Below, in pieces: positions 4,973 through 5,691 of a stretch of 5,691 nt of DNA; the first letter of the stretch is position 1; each line of letters opens with the position of its first letter. The translations under genes were made by a program, and so were the position numbers. The stretch spans positions 1-5,691 of the forward strand of contig CAJUOF010000050.1 in the NCBI GenBank assembly GCA_910587905.1. Direction: 5' to 3'. The notes beneath the pieces are model-generated. The model was not told the origin of the DNA. It ran no database searches and worked only from the letters and a program-made list of their open reading frames with translations. This stretch comes from an uncultured Lachnospiraceae bacterium. Its GTDB lineage: Bacteria > Bacillota_A > Clostridia > Lachnospirales > Lachnospiraceae.

Positions 4973-5691
4973 ATGGCTAAGGCTAAATTTGAAAGAACGA
5001 AACCCCATTGTAACATTGGTACGATCGGCCACGTAGATCACGGTAAGACGACCCTGACCGCGGCGATCACCAAGGTTCTTGCTGAGAGAGTTGCCGGAAA
5101 CACCGCGACGGATTTCGACAACATCGATAAAGCTCCCGAGGAGAGAGAGCGTGGAATCACCATCTCCACCGCTCACGTAGAGTATGAGACGGAGAAGAGA
5201 CACTATGCGCACGTGGACTGCCCCGGACATGCCGACTATGTAAAGAACATGATCACCGGTGCCGCTCAGATGGACGGCGCGATCCTGGTAGTTGCCGCCA
5301 CCGACGGCGTGATGGCTCAGACCAAGGAGCACATCCTTCTGTCCCGTCAGGTGGGCGTGCCTTATATCGTCGTATTCCTGAACAAGTGCGACATGGTCGA
5401 CGACGAAGAGCTGATCGAGCTGGTCGAGATGGAAGTGACCGAGCAGCTTGAGGAGTATGATTTCAATGACTGCCCGATCGTGAAGGGTTCCGCCCTCAAG
5501 GCTCTGGAAGATCCTTCCAGCGAGTGGGGCGACAAGATCATGGAGCTCATGAGCACGGTTGACGATTATATTCCCGATCCGGAACGTGACACTGACAAGC
5601 CGTTCCTGATGCCCATCGAGGACATCTTCTCCATCACCGGCCGCGGCACCGTTGCCACCGGAAGAGTGGAGCGTGGTACGGTTCACGTATC
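4973..5691 (+). CDS. tuf: Translation elongation factor Tu, N-terminal part (3' end outside window)
   Basis: EF-Tu carries aminoacyl-tRNA to the ribosomal A site as a GTP-bound complex and is usually among the most abundant proteins. The ATG at 4973 opens a frame with no stop to the window end, giving 239 complete codons of the roughly 395 usual for the family. Visible motifs are G1 GHVDHGKT (19-26), switch I RGITIS (60-65), G3 DCPGH (82-86), G4 NKCD (137-140) and G5 SAL (173-175). Domain 2 then begins (KPFLMPIEDIFSITGRGTVATGRVERG, 209-235). Asp-Gly-Val-Met-Ala (111-115) replaces the DGPMP of E. coli, a variation I recall from clostridial EF-Tu. Gln126, equivalent to the kirromycin-site Gln of E. 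coli, is present. It is the last str operon gene in view and probably has two promoters, the operon one and the one at 4866-4894. Confidence 0.97.
   Translation, partial: MAKAKFERTKPHCNIGTIGHVDHGKTTLTAAITKVLAERVAGNTATDFDNIDKAPEERERGITISTAHVEYETEKRHYAHVDCPGHADYVKNMITGAAQMDGAILVVAATDGVMAQTKEHILLSRQVGVPYIVVFLNKCDMVDDEELIELVEMEVTEQLEEYDFNDCPIVKGSALKALEDPSSEWGDKIMELMSTVDDYIPDPERDTDKPFLMPIEDIFSITGRGTVATGRVERGTVHV

Noticed and set aside
4955..5686. 243-codon open frame on the - strand opposite tuf
   Set aside because: It mirrors EF-Tu codons and runs through the tuf ribosome binding site; the + strand EF-Tu motifs are unambiguous.
1..5691. Search for a defence, CRISPR, toxin-antitoxin or phage system
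   Set aside because: All sizeable + strand genes are explained as a transporter, a DUF1653 protein, or str operon members; no repeat array, integrase, nuclease or toxin-like gene is present.

Overview
The window is a piece of a Firmicutes chromosome, most likely from a Lachnospiraceae-type member of the Clostridia with fairly GC-rich coding sequence. The evidence is a Firmicutes-length ribosomal protein S12, EF-G and EF-Tu sequences of clostridial type, strong AGGAGG ribosome binding sites, consensus sigma-A promoters, and a DUF1653 protein with a C-terminal extension of a kind I associate with Lachnospiraceae. This placement comes from recognising the proteins, not from a search. All genes lie on the + strand.

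Positions 1-1414 are accessory. The 3' part of a major facilitator superfamily (MFS) transporter gene runs into the window and ends at 498, followed by a strong intrinsic terminator (562-600). A promoter (675-703) then drives a 213-residue DUF1653 protein (773-1414).

Positions 1415-1591 hold a weak terminator and an unusual structure. It has 20-bp perfect inverted repeats (1450-1469 and 1553-1572) around an 83-nt core, directly flanked on both sides by GTCA. It looks like a small MITE-like insertion or a large hairpin, and is the least explained part of the window.

Positions 1592-5691 are the str operon: a fully consensus promoter (TTGACA, 17 nt, TATAAT), rpsL (S12), rpsG (S7), fusA (EF-G) and the first part of tuf (EF-Tu, cut by the window end). 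S12 and S7 are small-subunit ribosomal proteins. EF-Tu delivers aminoacyl-tRNA and EF-G drives translocation, so the operon co-produces decoding and elongation components. A second good promoter (4866-4894) lies just behind the fusA stop and probably gives tuf extra transcription. rpsG starts with GTG and fusA with TTG, while rpsL and tuf start with ATG.

I found no sign of a new defence system, mobile gene cluster, CRISPR array or RNA gene. The coding content is ordinary core genome plus one transporter and one protein of unknown function. What deserves a second look is the non-coding structure at 1434-1620 and the tuf promoter.
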